Part shown: in pieces, positions 43,995 through 53,127 of the stretch
Numbering within the stretch: the stretch's first letter is position 1
Layout of the letters: every line of letters begins with the position of its first letter
Origin: Nocardioides panacis
GTDB taxonomy: Bacteria > Actinomycetota > Actinomycetes > Propionibacteriales > Nocardioidaceae
DNA length: 64,000 nucleotides
Direction of reading: 5' to 3'
NCBI RefSeq assembly: GCF_019039255.1
Contig: NZ_CP077062.1
Location: 4,402,001-4,466,000, forward strand
Program-made: the position numbers and the translations under genes
Notes under the pieces: generated by a model
The model's database searches: none
The model's input: the letters and a program-made list of their open reading frames with translations, nothing else
What the model was told of the DNA's origin: nothing

Positions 43995-44946
43995 CCGGCA
44001 CCGCCGCGGCGAACCGCGCCGCCAGCCGGGCCACCGCGGCGCGCAGCTCGGGGCCGCCCTCGACGCGGAAGTCGACCGGCACGTTCGCCAGCCACTCACC
44101 GGCGTACATCGCGGGGTTGCTGGTGCTGCCGACGAGCACGCAGCCGTCCCCGGCGGGCTCGAGCCGTCCCATCGGCGGCCGGACCCAGGGCGCCACCTCG
44201 GCGGGTGGAGCGTCGAAGACGACGCGGGTGGGGAACTCCCAGCCGGTGCCGAGGTTCTCCTCCAGCACCGCCACCGCGTCGAGGTCCGCGGGCGGGGTGA
44301 AGGACCCCGCGGTCAGCTGCACCGCGCGGACCCGGTCGAGCCGGTAGGTGCGGATCGCGTCGGCCCGGTGGGAGCGGCACAGGAGGTACCACCGGCCGTG
44401 CCGCACCACGACCGCCCACGGGTCCACCTCGGCCTCCCACTCGTTGCCGGACTCGCTGCGGTAGCCGACCACGGCGGTACGGCGCGTGGCGACCGCGTCG
44501 ACCAGGGTGCTGGTCAGGGCCGGGTCCGGGCTGGTCCAGTGCCGGTCGCGTGCGGCGGACGCGTGCTCGCGCAGCGCCGCGGCCTCCCGCCCGACCCGCT
44601 CGGGCAGCGCCCGCACCACCTTGTCGAGGGCGGAGCCGACCAGGTCCTCGCCCTCGGCCGGGGCCGGGCGTCCGTCGAGCACCGCCATCACGAGGCCGAG
44701 CGCCTCGGCCTTGGTGAACACGACCGGGGGCAGCCGGGTGCCCTGGCCCAGCCGGTAGCCGCCGTACGGGCCGCGCGTGGACTCGACGTCGACGCCCGCC
44801 TCCCGGAGGATCCCGACGTAGCGGCGGGCGGCCCGCTCCGAGACCCCGAGCCGCTCGCCGAGCTCCTCGGCGGTCGTGCCCGGACGGTGGCGCAGCACCT
44901 CCAGGGCCCGCAGGGCCCGGGCGGTGGGACTGAGATCGGCCGGCAC
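43978..44946 (-). CDS. HTH-WYL transcriptional regulator
   Basis: A 322-residue regulator of the YafY type. The N-terminal HTH (LEVLRHRPGTTAEELGERLG, VSERAARRYVGILREAGVDV) is followed by the PYGGYRLG hinge, a WYL domain (VVRHGRWYLLCRSHRADAIR with W-Y-L) and a C-terminal WCX region (TRVVFDAPPAEVAPWV). WYL domains sense nucleic-acid or small ligands, as in DNA-damage regulators such as PafBC, but this gene is single, not a pafBC pair. GTG 44946 start; the long upstream frame is spurious. Targets are unknown; divergent from a GNAT gene. Confidence 0.88.
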   Translation of the reverse strand: MPADLSPTARALRALEVLRHRPGTTAEELGERLGVSERAARRYVGILREAGVDVESTRGPYGGYRLGQGTRLPPVVFTKAEALGLVMAVLDGRPAPAEGEDLVGSALDKVVRALPERVGREAAALREHASAARDRHWTSPDPALTSTLVDAVATRRTAVVGYRSESGNEWEAEVDPWAVVVRHGRWYLLCRSHRADAIRTYRLDRVRAVQLTAGSFTPPADLDAVAVLEENLGTGWEFPTRVVFDAPPAEVAPWVRPPMGRLEPAGDGCVLVGSTSNPAMYAGEWLANVPVDFRVEGGPELRAAVARLAARFAAAVPATSPT

Positions 44947-45026
44947 CCGGGACAGGCTAGGCCCCGATCGCGGGAACCGGAAGCAGAGCGTCCGGAACCG
45001 GTCCTGGCGTCGGCTACTGTCCTGCC

Positions 45027-45530
45027 ATGCCGCAGCTGGTGCTCCCCACCGTCGAGCTGCACGCCGCCTGGTCGGAGGCACGCGCGGACTGGGGTCCCGG
45101 GACCCACGAGGACGGGTTCGGGCTCCGCGAGCAGGACGACGTCGAGAGCCCCGAGGGGTTCGCGGCGTGGGTGCGGCGGCTGCGCGGCGGGCCGGGACCG
45201 GCCTCCGCGACCTGCTGGTGGATCGTCGAGGGGGAGGCCGTCCTCGGCGGCATCGCCCTGCGTCACGGGACCGACGACACCGTGCTCCGGCTCGGTCACG
45301 TCGGCTACGGCATCCGGCCCTCGGCCCGCGGGCGCGGGCTGGCCACCTGGGCGCTGGGCGAGGTCCTGCCGGTGGCCGGCGCGACGGGCCTCGACCGCGT
45401 CCTGGTGGTCTGCGAGGAGGGCAACGCGGCGTCGGCGCGGGTGGTCGAGCACCACGGCGGCGTGCTGGAGGAGGTCCGCGACGCCGGCCCGGTCCGCGTC
45501 CGTCGCTACTGGGTCGCCACGCCCGGGTGA
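45027..45530 (+). CDS. GNAT-family N-acetyltransferase
   Basis: A 167-residue acetyl-CoA-dependent transferase. The acetyl-CoA pyrophosphate loop is YGIRPSARGRGLATWALGEV (R/Q-x-x-G-x-G/A type: R-G-R-G-L-A), followed by NAASARVVEHHGGVLEEVRD, typical of motif B. It resembles YjaB/Rim-like small GNATs annotated as predicted acetyltransferases. The substrate is unknown. ATG 45027 is about 80 bp from the divergent WYL regulator. The oxidoreductase gene follows after 55 bp on the same strand. Confidence 0.88.
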   Translation: MPQLVLPTVELHAAWSEARADWGPGTHEDGFGLREQDDVESPEGFAAWVRRLRGGPGPASATCWWIVEGEAVLGGIALRHGTDDTVLRLGHVGYGIRPSARGRGLATWALGEVLPVAGATGLDRVLVVCEEGNAASARVVEHHGGVLEEVRDAGPVRVRRYWVATPG

Positions 45531-45585
45531 GCGCCGCGCCGGGCGGGGGTTGGCAGGGAGGTCGCGGTCCGGGGAGGGTGGCCCC

Positions 45586-46617
45586 ATGGACCCGCTCAGG
45601 ATCGGACTCGTCGGCTACGGCTTCGGCGGGAGGTACTTCCACGCCCCCTTGATCGCGTCGGCGCCCGAGTGCGCGTTCGTCGGCGTCGTCACCGCGTCCG
45701 AGGAGCGCCGGGCGCTCCTGCGCGCGGAGCACCCCGGCGTGGACGCCTTCGACTCCCTGGCCGCGCTGGCCGCCGCGGGCGCGGAGGCCGTGAGCATCTC
45801 CACGCCGGCCGACACCCACTCGGCGCTCACCGACGAGGCGATCGGCCGCGGCCTGGCGGTCGTCTGCGACAAGCCGTTCGCGCTGGAACCGGCGGCGGCC
45901 CGTCGTACGGTCGGGCTCGCGGCGGACGCGGGGGTCGTGCTCAGCCCCTACCAGAACCGGCGGTGGGACTCGGACTTCCTCACCGTGCAGGCCCTGGTCG
46001 CCGACGGGTCGCTGGGGGAGGTGCGCAGGTTCGAGTCCCGTTTCGAGCGGTACGCCCCCGACGCCGGGCCCGGCCGGGCCGGAGGCGGCACCCTGCTCGA
46101 CTTCGGCGCCCACCTCGTCGACCAGGCGCTCCGCCTGCTCGGCCCGGTCGAGTCGGTGCACGCCGAGTCCCGGACCCGGGAGAGCGGGCTGGACGACGAC
46201 GTGTTCGTCGCGCTGCGGCACACCGGCGGCGCCGTCTCGCACCTGTGGGGCAGCTGGAGCCAGCACGCGCCGGGGCCGCGCTTCCGGGTCACCGGCACCG
46301 CCGGGTCGCTGGTGATCACGACCGGGGACACCCAGGAGGACCTGCTGGTCACCGGGGAGACCCCCGCGACCACCGGCAGCTGGGGCGTCGAGGCGGCGTC
46401 CGACCTCGACCGGCTGTTCACGCCCGCGGGGTCGTCGCCGATCCGGCTGCAGCGCGGCGCCTGGGACACCTACTACCCCGCGTTCGCCCGCGCGGCGCGC
46501 GGCGACGGCCCGCCCCCGGTGGCCGCGGCCGACGCCGTCGCGACCGCGGACGTCCTCGAGGCCGCCCGGGTGAGCGCCGCGACCCGCCAGGTGGTCCGAC
46601 CGGGGGCGGACCGGTGA
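45586..46617 (+). CDS. Gfo/Idh/MocA-family oxidoreductase
   Basis: A 343-residue NAD(P)-dependent dehydrogenase. The Rossmann start is IGLVGYGFGGRYFHAPLIAS. The EKP-like catalytic motif is VVCDKPFALEPAAARR (D-K-P here), and the C-terminal domain begins VLSPYQNRRWDSDFLTVQAL with FGAHLVDQALRLLGP holding the usual H-x-x-D. These enzymes act on sugars, inositols or bile-type substrates. The ATG at 45586 has a GGGAGG ribosome-binding site. The stop overlaps the UPF0303 gene start by GTGA, a common pairing in actinobacteria. Confidence 0.92.
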   Translation: MDPLRIGLVGYGFGGRYFHAPLIASAPECAFVGVVTASEERRALLRAEHPGVDAFDSLAALAAAGAEAVSISTPADTHSALTDEAIGRGLAVVCDKPFALEPAAARRTVGLAADAGVVLSPYQNRRWDSDFLTVQALVADGSLGEVRRFESRFERYAPDAGPGRAGGGTLLDFGAHLVDQALRLLGPVESVHAESRTRESGLDDDVFVALRHTGGAVSHLWGSWSQHAPGPRFRVTGTAGSLVITTGDTQEDLLVTGETPATTGSWGVEAASDLDRLFTPAGSSPIRLQRGAWDTYYPAFARAARGDGPPPVAAADAVATADVLEAARVSAATRQVVRPGADR

Positions 46618-47108
46618 CCGGCCGCGCGCTGCTCGACGAGCTGGAGGCGCAGGAGGCCCGGCTGCTGTTCGACCGGTTCGACGAGGACACCGCGTGGGAG
46701 CTCGGTGTCGCGTTGCGGGACGCCGCGCTGGCGGCCGGGCTGCCGGTGGCCATCTCGGTCCGCCGCAACGGGCAGCGGCTCTTCCACGCCGCGCTGCCCG
46801 GCGCCTCGGCCGACAACGACGGCTGGCTCGCCCGCAAGTGCGCCGTCGTGGACCGCTACGGCCGCTCCTCGCTGCGGGTGGGCGAGCAGTTCCGCGTCGA
46901 CGGCGGGTCGTTCGACGAGAAGTCCCGGCTCGACCCCGCGAAGTACGCCGCGCACGGTGGCGCGTTCCCGGTCCTGCTCCGGGGCACCGGCTGCATCGGC
47001 ACGGTCGCGGTCTCCGGGCTGCCCCAGCTCGAGGACCACCGGCTCGTCGTGGAGACCCTGGAGGCCTTCCTGGCGGGCCAGGTACCTCAGAGACCCTCAG
47101 GCGGCTGA
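46614..47108 (+). CDS. UPF0303 / heme-degrading-domain protein
   Basis: A 164-residue protein of the GlcG/HbpS-like fold (DUF336): LPVAISVRRNGQRLFHAALP, ADNDGWLARKCAVVDRYGRS and PVLLRGTGCIGTVAVSGLPQ. Relatives bind haem or small organic molecules; the database label heme-degrading domain is not proven for this group. GTG start overlaps the stop of the Gfo/Idh/MocA gene, so it probably acts with that enzyme on the same substrate. Confidence 0.88.
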   Translation: MTGRALLDELEAQEARLLFDRFDEDTAWELGVALRDAALAAGLPVAISVRRNGQRLFHAALPGASADNDGWLARKCAVVDRYGRSSLRVGEQFRVDGGSFDEKSRLDPAKYAAHGGAFPVLLRGTGCIGTVAVSGLPQLEDHRLVVETLEAFLAGQVPQRPSGG

Positions 47109-47197
47109 GTCCGGCAGGGATAGGGAGTTCTCCCGATGTGCGGGCCCACCTCAGAGGCACAGGATCGGGTCATCGCAGAACATCCGAGGAGATGATC

Positions 47198-47356
47198 ATG
47201 ATGATGACTCCGGAGCCCTTCCTGAGCGCAGAGATCGCGTACCGCCAGCAGCACCTGGCCGAGCTGTACGGACGGTCGCCCCGTCGCTTCCGGGTCCCGC
47301 GCCGGCGCACGCTGCGGCTGCCGCACCCGCGCCGCCGCCCGCTGTCCGTGGCGTGA
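47198..47356 (+). CDS. Small Arg-rich protein, 52 residues, unknown function
   Basis: MMMTPEPFLSAEIAYRQQHL begins a small protein with an acidic-helical first half and a strongly basic second half (PRRRTLRLPHPRRRPLSVA). A GAGGAG ribosome-binding site is 7 bp before ATG 47198; ATG 47192 and 47201 are alternatives. It lies between the UPF0303 gene and the LuxR-type ATPase and could bind nucleic acid or act as a leader for the downstream gene. No family is recognised. Confidence 0.6.
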   Translation: MMMTPEPFLSAEIAYRQQHLAELYGRSPRRFRVPRRRTLRLPHPRRRPLSVA

Positions 47357-47424
47357 GCGCCCAGCCGGTCGAGGCCCGTACGACGGGGAGGCGCACGCCG
47401 CGCACGGCGTCGGTGCTCTCCGCG

Positions 47425-50418
47425 ATGATGGTCGACGTGGCACCTCTGACCGACCCGCGGCACCCGATGCTGGGGCGCGACCGCGAGCTCGCCCTGCTGG
47501 CCGACCTGCTCGGCCTGGCGGGGGAGCCGCGGTCGCGCTGCGTGCTGCTCGCCGGTGACGCCGGCGTCGGCAAGACCCGGCTGCTGCGCGAGCTCGCGGC
47601 GAGCACGACCGGGGCCGGCTGGCGCACCCTGGTCGGGCACTGCCTCGACTTCGGCGACAGCGCGCTGCCCTACCTCCCCTTCTCCGAGCTCTTCGGCCGG
47701 CTGGTGCTCGACTCCCCGGAGGCCGCCGCTCGGCTGACCGAGGCGCACCCGGCGCTCTCCCACCTGCAGCCCGGACGGCGGCTGATCTCCGGCGCCGCCG
47801 CCGGCTCCGGCGACTCCGGGGACAACCTGGACCGCTCCGACCTGTTCGAGGCGATCCACGGGGCGCTCGACGAGCTCTCCGCGGAGCAGCCGGTCCTCGT
47901 GGTGATCGAGGACGTGCACTGGGCCGACCGGTCCACCCGGGACCTGCTGTCCTTCCTGTTCGCCCGCCCCTTCCGCGGCCGGGTCAGCGTGCTCGCGTCG
48001 TACCGCTCGGACGACCTGCACCGGCGCCACCCGCTGCGCGCGGCGGTGGCCCAGTGGGTCCGGGTCCCCGGCGTGCACCGGGTGCAGCTCGACCCGCTCG
48101 CCGACGTCGACGTACGACGGCTGGTGCAGGCCCTGCTGCCCGGGCCGCTGTCCGAGGGCGACCTGCAGGGGATCGTGCGGCGGGCCGAGGGCAACGCGTT
48201 CTTCGCCGAGGAGCTGGTCAGCGCCGCCCAGGGCTCGCAGGGCCCCGACGGCCCCGACGGCCCCGAGGGCTCCCGGGGCGACGGCCTGCCCGAGGACCTC
48301 GCCGACCTGCTGCTGGTCCGGCTCGACCGGCTCGACGACGGCGCCCGCGAGGTGGTCCGGGCCGCGGCCTGCTCGGGGCGGCGGGTCAGCCACGCCCTGA
48401 TCGCCGCCGTCGTCGGCCACCCCGACGACGAGCTGGAGCGCTCGCTGCGCACCGCCGTCGAGCAGAACGTCCTGGTCCAGGTCGGCGTGGACAGCTACGC
48501 CTTCCGGCACGCCCTGCTCGCGGAGGCGGTCTACGACGACCTGCTGCCGGGTGAGCGGGTCCGGCTGCACGCGGCCTACGCCGAGGCGCTGCGCACCCGG
48601 CGCGTCGACGGCACCGCCGCCGAGCTGGCCCGGCACGCCCGGCTGGCGCACGACCCGGTGACCGCGGTCCGGGCGAGCGTCGAGGCCGGCGACGAGGCGA
48701 TGGGTGTCGGCGGGCCGGAGGAGGCGGCCGCGCACTACGAGGCCGCGCTGGAGCTGGCGGCCGACCCACGGCTGGCCACCGACCTCGACCAGGTCGAGCT
48801 CGCCGTGAAGGCCGCGGAGGCGCTGGTCGCCTCGGGCCACCCCGAGCGGGCCGTCCAGCTGGTCCGGGCCCAGCTCGCCCACCCGTCGGCCACCGGGCCG
48901 GCCCGCCGGGCCCGGCTGCTGATGTCCCTGGCCACCGCGACGATGACGCTCGACAACGCCGGCGACCCGCTCGCGCTGACCAGCGAGGCGCTCACCCTGG
49001 TCCCCGACGAGCCCAGCGCCACCCGGGCCCGGGTGCTGAGCCTGCACGCCCGGGCCCAGCTCTGGCACGGCCACGACGAGGACGCCGCGCAGCAGGCGAT
49101 GGAGGCGCTCGGCCTGGCGCAGAAGCTCGACCTGCCCTCCGTGGTCGCCGACGTGACCACCACGCTGGCCGGCATCGACGACCGGGCCGGTGACGCCGAG
49201 ACCGCGCAGCGGGTGCTGCACGAGGTGATCGAGCGGGCCCACCGCGACGGCGACGTGCACGCCGAGCTGCGCAGCCGCTACCTCCTCGCCAGCCTGCGTC
49301 ACGAGCGTGGCGATTTGGCTGCGGCCCGCGACGCCTACCACCAGGGCTACCTCGTGGCCCGTGACAGCGGCCGCCCGTGGGCGCCCTACGGCTTCGAGGC
49401 CCGGCTGATGGAGGCCTTCGTGGCCTACGAGACCGGCGACTGGGACGCCGCGCTCGAGCTGACCGTGGTCGGCGGCCAGTCCCCGCCCCCGCTCGCCGAG
49501 GCGCTGCTGCTCGGCGCGCGGGTCCGGGTCTGCGTCGGCCGCGGCGACCCGGCGAGCCCGCGGCTGCTCGCCCAGCTGCGGCCGCTGTGGACGCTGGACG
49601 GCCTGGTGGGCATCAGCGGGGCCGCGGCCGAGATCGACCTGTACGGCGCCGCGGCCGACGTGCCCGCGGTGCTCGCGTCGTTCGACCGGGCGGTCGAGGT
49701 CGTCGGGGTGCCCTGGTCCGAGGCGTTCCAGGCCCGGATCCGGCTGACCGCGCTGGTGCTCGGGCACCTCGCGGACGTCGCGAGCACCGCGCCGCACGCC
49801 GACCGCGCGGTCCTGCTCGAGCGGGTCCCGGACCTGATGGCCGGGGTCGAGCGGGTGATGCAGCGGGTGCACCGGCGCAAGCGGCCGTTCGGTCCCGAGG
49901 GCGTGGCCTGGCTGGAGCGGACGCACGCCGAGCACCTGCGGCTGCGCTGGCTCGCCGACGACGCCCCGCCCGAGGAGGCCGACCTGGTGGCGGCCTGGCA
50001 GCGGACGGTCGCGGCGTTCGAGGAGATGGGGCAGCCGCACGAGACCGCCCGCTCGCAGGTGCGGCTCGCCGCGGTGCTGCGCGCGACCGGCCGGACGTCC
50101 GAGGCCCGCGCGCTCACCGACGCGGCGCGGCGGGTGGCGACGGCGCTCGGCGCGCAGCCGCTGCTGGCGCTGCTCGGCCGCGGCGGCGAGCCCTCGAGGC
50201 CGCGCGAGACCCGGACCGACGCGACGCTGACCGCCCGCGAGACCGAGATCCTCGGCCTGGTCGCGCAGGGCCGGAGCAACGGCGAGATCGCCCGGCAGCT
50301 GTTCATCAGCACCAAGACCGTGAGCGTGCACGTCTCGAACATCCTGGCCAAGCTGGGCGCCGCCGGCCGCACCGAGGCGGCCGCCATCGCCCGGCGCGAC
50401 GGCCTGCTGCCGTCCTAG
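47425..50418 (+). CDS. Large ATP-binding LuxR-family (LAL) transcriptional regulator
   Basis: About 997 residues. An AAA/NACHT-like ATPase module is at the start (Walker A LLAGDAGVGKTRLLREL near residue 45; Walker B PVLVVIEDVHWADRSTRDLL). A long TPR-like helical middle follows, and at the C-terminus a LuxR HTH (LTARETEILGLVAQGRSNGE, then LFISTKTVSVHVSNILAKLG). This is the LAL/MalT architecture, which needs ATP and an inducer to activate transcription. ATG 47425 or 47428 are near-equal starts; the frame upstream is a shadow. Targets are unknown; the P450 gene downstream on the same strand is an obvious candidate. Confidence 0.9.
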   Translation: MMVDVAPLTDPRHPMLGRDRELALLADLLGLAGEPRSRCVLLAGDAGVGKTRLLRELAASTTGAGWRTLVGHCLDFGDSALPYLPFSELFGRLVLDSPEAAARLTEAHPALSHLQPGRRLISGAAAGSGDSGDNLDRSDLFEAIHGALDELSAEQPVLVVIEDVHWADRSTRDLLSFLFARPFRGRVSVLASYRSDDLHRRHPLRAAVAQWVRVPGVHRVQLDPLADVDVRRLVQALLPGPLSEGDLQGIVRRAEGNAFFAEELVSAAQGSQGPDGPDGPEGSRGDGLPEDLADLLLVRLDRLDDGAREVVRAAACSGRRVSHALIAAVVGHPDDELERSLRTAVEQNVLVQVGVDSYAFRHALLAEAVYDDLLPGERVRLHAAYAEALRTRRVDGTAAELARHARLAHDPVTAVRASVEAGDEAMGVGGPEEAAAHYEAALELAADPRLATDLDQVELAVKAAEALVASGHPERAVQLVRAQLAHPSATGPARRARLLMSLATATMTLDNAGDPLALTSEALTLVPDEPSATRARVLSLHARAQLWHGHDEDAAQQAMEALGLAQKLDLPSVVADVTTTLAGIDDRAGDAETAQRVLHEVIERAHRDGDVHAELRSRYLLASLRHERGDLAAARDAYHQGYLVARDSGRPWAPYGFEARLMEAFVAYETGDWDAALELTVVGGQSPPPLAEALLLGARVRVCVGRGDPASPRLLAQLRPLWTLDGLVGISGAAAEIDLYGAAADVPAVLASFDRAVEVVGVPWSEAFQARIRLTALVLGHLADVASTAPHADRAVLLERVPDLMAGVERVMQRVHRRKRPFGPEGVAWLERTHAEHLRLRWLADDAPPEEADLVAAWQRTVAAFEEMGQPHETARSQVRLAAVLRATGRTSEARALTDAARRVATALGAQPLLALLGRGGEPSRPRETRTDATLTARETEILGLVAQGRSNGEIARQLFISTKTVSVHVSNILAKLGAAGRTEAAAIARRDGLLPS

Positions 50419-50486
50419 CCGGGGAGTGGTCCCGACCGGCTCGACCCGCCGGACGGGCGTGCCGCACGGGGTTCCGTCGCCGGTCA

Positions 50487-50501
50487 CATACTCGTAGTAT
50501 G
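50487..50501. promoter_or_regulatory. Palindromic operator at the P450 promoter
   Basis: CATACTCGTAGTATG is a perfect 6-bp inverted repeat around CGT. Its right arm includes a TAGTAT -10-like hexamer 7 bp before ATG 50508, so a bound repressor would cover the promoter. The form is typical of TetR-family sites; no TetR gene is adjacent. Confidence 0.5.
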
Positions 50502-50507
50502 CGAAGC

Positions 50508-51872
50508 ATGTCGGTGACGGACGACCGCTTCGCGCGGATGCAGCCCTTCGGCCCCGGGACGCGGCGGTCCCGGTCGCGGCGGGTGCCCCCCCGGGACCTG
50601 CCGCCCGGGCCGCGCTGGCCGTCACTGCTGCAGAGCATCGCGCTGGTCCGGTTCCGCCACCGGTTCGTGCCCGCCCTGCACCGCCGCTACGGCGACGTCT
50701 TCACGGTGCGGATCATGCCGAAGGGGTCGGCGCTGGTGCTGTTCACCCGGCCCGAGCACGCCAAGGAGATCTTCGCCGGCGACCCGGAGGTGTTCCACGC
50801 CGGCAAGGGCAACGCGATCCTCGGCCCGATCATGGGCGAGCACTCGCTGCTGCTGCAGGACTCCGGCGCGCACAAGCGGGCCCGCAAGCTGCTGATGCCG
50901 GCGTTCAACGGCCAGGCGCTGCGCGGCTACGAGTCGGTGGTCGCCACGCTGGCCAAGGAGGAGGTGGACCGCTGGGTGCCGGGCGTGCCGTTCCGCTCCC
51001 TCGACCGGATGAACGCGCTCACCCTCGAGGTGATCCTGCGGGTGGTGTTCGGGGTGACCGACGAGTCCCGGCTCGCCCGGCTGCGCCCGCTGGTCAACCG
51101 GACCGTCGACGTCAGCCCGGCGGTGCTGCTCGGCTGGGGGTACCCGTTCCTCCAGCGGTTCGGCCCCTGGCGGGCGACGGTGCAGAACCAGCGCGACCTC
51201 GACGAGGTGATGTACGCCGAGATCGCCGAGCGCCGCGCGGCCCCGGACCTCGCCGAGCGGAGCGACGTGCTCTCCCGGCTGCTGCAGGTCGGCGGCGAGG
51301 AGGGGCTCTCCGACCACGAGCTGCGCGACCAGCTCGTCACGCTGCTGCTCGCCGGGCACGAGACCACCGCCACCGCGCTGGCGTGGGCGCTCTACGAGCT
51401 CGGCCGCGACCAGGACCAGATGCGCACGGCTCGTCGCGCGGCGGCCGCGGGCGACGACGAGCACCTGGAGGCGGTCCTCAAGGAGTCGATGCGGCTGCAC
51501 CCGGTGATCCCGATGGTCGCCCGGCACCTGATGGCCCCGGTCACGATCGGCGGCATCGACCTGCCCCGCGGGGTGAACGTCGGACCGTCGATCCTGGTCG
51601 GGCACGCCCGCGAGGACAGCCACCGCGACGCCGGCGCGTTCCGCCCCGAGCGGTTCCCCGCGGGCGAGGTGGCCCCGCACACCTGGATCCCGTTCGGGGG
51701 CGGCGTCCGGCGCTGCATCGGCGCCGGCTTCTCGCTGATGGAGGGCGTCGCGGTGCTGCGCGAGGTCCTCGGGCGCTACGACGTGCGGCTCCCCGACGGC
51801 GCGCTCGACGTCCCGAAGGTCCGCAACATCACCAGTGTCCCGCGGCACGGTGCCCGGGTCGTGGTGGGCTGA
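50508..51872 (+). CDS. Cytochrome P450
   Basis: A 454-residue haem monooxygenase. Present are the I-helix LLLAGHETTATALAWAL, the K-helix E-x-x-R in LKESMRLHPVIPMVARH, the ERFPAGE region, and the haem-thiolate loop FGGGVRRCIGAGF with C403. There is no N-terminal membrane anchor, so it is soluble and needs ferredoxin and reductase partners, not seen nearby. It resembles actinobacterial CYP families that hydroxylate lipids, terpenes or steroids; the substrate is unknown. ATG 50508 is preferred because a TAGTAT element lies 7 bp upstream (leaderless); ATG 50499 is inside the operator. Confidence 0.93.
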   Translation: MSVTDDRFARMQPFGPGTRRSRSRRVPPRDLPPGPRWPSLLQSIALVRFRHRFVPALHRRYGDVFTVRIMPKGSALVLFTRPEHAKEIFAGDPEVFHAGKGNAILGPIMGEHSLLLQDSGAHKRARKLLMPAFNGQALRGYESVVATLAKEEVDRWVPGVPFRSLDRMNALTLEVILRVVFGVTDESRLARLRPLVNRTVDVSPAVLLGWGYPFLQRFGPWRATVQNQRDLDEVMYAEIAERRAAPDLAERSDVLSRLLQVGGEEGLSDHELRDQLVTLLLAGHETTATALAWALYELGRDQDQMRTARRAAAAGDDEHLEAVLKESMRLHPVIPMVARHLMAPVTIGGIDLPRGVNVGPSILVGHAREDSHRDAGAFRPERFPAGEVAPHTWIPFGGGVRRCIGAGFSLMEGVAVLREVLGRYDVRLPDGALDVPKVRNITSVPRHGARVVVG

Positions 51873-51953
51873 GGCGCAGACTGGCTCCAAGGAAGCTCCA
51901 AGAAAACTCCGCGAGCCTGGGGCCTCCACCCACGTCGTCGAAGGGCCTCACCC

Positions 51954-52442
51954 GTGCTGGACACCGTCTTCGGGCTCCCGCTCCACCCCCTGCTCGTGCA
52001 CGCCACCGTGGTCATCGTGCCCCTGGCGGCGCTGGCGGTGCTGCTCAGTGCGGTGTGGCCGCGGTTCCGTTCCTGGGCCGGCTGGGGGCCGCTCGCGCTG
52101 GCGGTCGCCGCGGTCGTGCTCACCCCGCTGAGCACCTCCTCGGGCGAGGAGCTCGAGCACCGGGTCGGCGACAGCTCAGCCGTCGAGAGGCACGCGGAGC
52201 TGGGTGACATGCTGATCTGGTGGGTCGTCCCGCTCGCCGTGCTCGCCGCGGTCCTCTACTGGTGGCACCGCAGCAGCCGGTCCGGCCGCGGCCTCGCGGT
52301 CGTGGTGGCCGCGCTGCCCGTCCTGGTCGCGGTCGGCACCCTCGTGCAGGTCGTGCTGATCGGGCACAGCGGCGCCCAGTCGGCCTGGGGCGACGTCGGC
52401 TCCTCGTCCTCGTCGCAGGCCGGCGACGGGGACCAGGGCTGA
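51954..52442 (+). CDS. DUF2231 membrane protein
   Basis: A 162-residue protein with four membrane helices. The opening LDTVFGLPLHPLLVHATVVI is the DUF2231 signature (P-x-H-x-x-x-V-H), and the second H/D-rich loop is SSAVERHAELGDMLIWWVVP. The tail is Ser-rich. Relatives are sometimes linked to redox or haem handling, unproven. GTG 51954. It lies 22 bp upstream of a response regulator and kinase, and may be cotranscribed with them. Confidence 0.83.
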   Translation: MLDTVFGLPLHPLLVHATVVIVPLAALAVLLSAVWPRFRSWAGWGPLALAVAAVVLTPLSTSSGEELEHRVGDSSAVERHAELGDMLIWWVVPLAVLAAVLYWWHRSSRSGRGLAVVVAALPVLVAVGTLVQVVLIGHSGAQSAWGDVGSSSSSQAGDGDQG

Positions 52443-52464
52443 GCGCGCACCGGGGCCGGGGCCG

Positions 52465-53127
52465 ATGAGCGCGCCCCGGCTGCTCCTCGTCGAGGACGAC
52501 CCCGACCTCGCCGCCCTGCTCACCGAGCTGCTGACCAGCGAGGGGTACGACGTCGACACCGCCGGCGACGGCCAGCGCGGCCTGCACCTCGGCCTGACCC
52601 GCGACTACGACCTGATGCTCCTCGACCGGGGGCTGCCCGCGATCGAGGGCCTCGACCTGCTGACCCGGCTGCGCAGCCGCGGCCGGAGCACCCCGACGCT
52701 GGTGCTGTCGGCGCTCGGCAACCCCCGGGACCGGGTCGAGGGCCTCGACGCCGGCGCCGAGGACTACCTCGGCAAGCCCTTCGACCTCGAGGAGCTGCTG
52801 GCCCGGCTCCGGGCGCTGCTGCGCCGGCACCTCGAGCAGGCCGCCCGGCTGCCGGTCGTCGGCGGCTCCTTCGAGCCGGAGGCCCGCACCGTGCGGCTCG
52901 AGGACGGCACCGAGGTCGCGCTGTCCGAGCGCGAGTCGATGCTGCTGGCCGCGCTCGCCCGCCAGCCGCGCCGGGTGCTCTCCCGCGCCGAGCTCGTCGA
53001 CTCGGTCTTCGAGGACGCCGAGGAGGAGGGCGTCGTGGACACCTACGTGCACTACCTGCGCCGCAAGCTCGGCCGCCGCGTCGTGGAGACCGTCCGCGGC
53101 GTCGGCTACCGGGTCGGCCGTCCGTGA
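52465..53127 (+). CDS. OmpR/PhoB-family response regulator
   Basis: A 220-residue regulator. The receiver starts LLLVEDDPDLAALL with phospho-acceptor D54 (LMLLDRGLPAIEG), the switch T/S is in TLVLSALGN and the lysine in YLGKPFDLEELL. The winged helix at the C-terminus contains LSERESMLLAALARQPRRVL and VDTYVHYLRRKLGRR. The stop overlaps the start of the partner kinase by GTGA. Genes under its control are not visible; the DUF2231 gene upstream and the transporter operon downstream are candidates. Confidence 0.93.
   Translation: MSAPRLLLVEDDPDLAALLTELLTSEGYDVDTAGDGQRGLHLGLTRDYDLMLLDRGLPAIEGLDLLTRLRSRGRSTPTLVLSALGNPRDRVEGLDAGAEDYLGKPFDLEELLARLRALLRRHLEQAARLPVVGGSFEPEARTVRLEDGTEVALSERESMLLAALARQPRRVLSRAELVDSVFEDAEEEGVVDTYVHYLRRKLGRRVVETVRGVGYRVGRP

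Noticed and set aside
47170-50625. Open frame of 1151 codons antisense to the LAL regulator
   Set aside because: The sense strand carries Walker and LuxR HTH motifs; the antisense frame is a codon-bias shadow.
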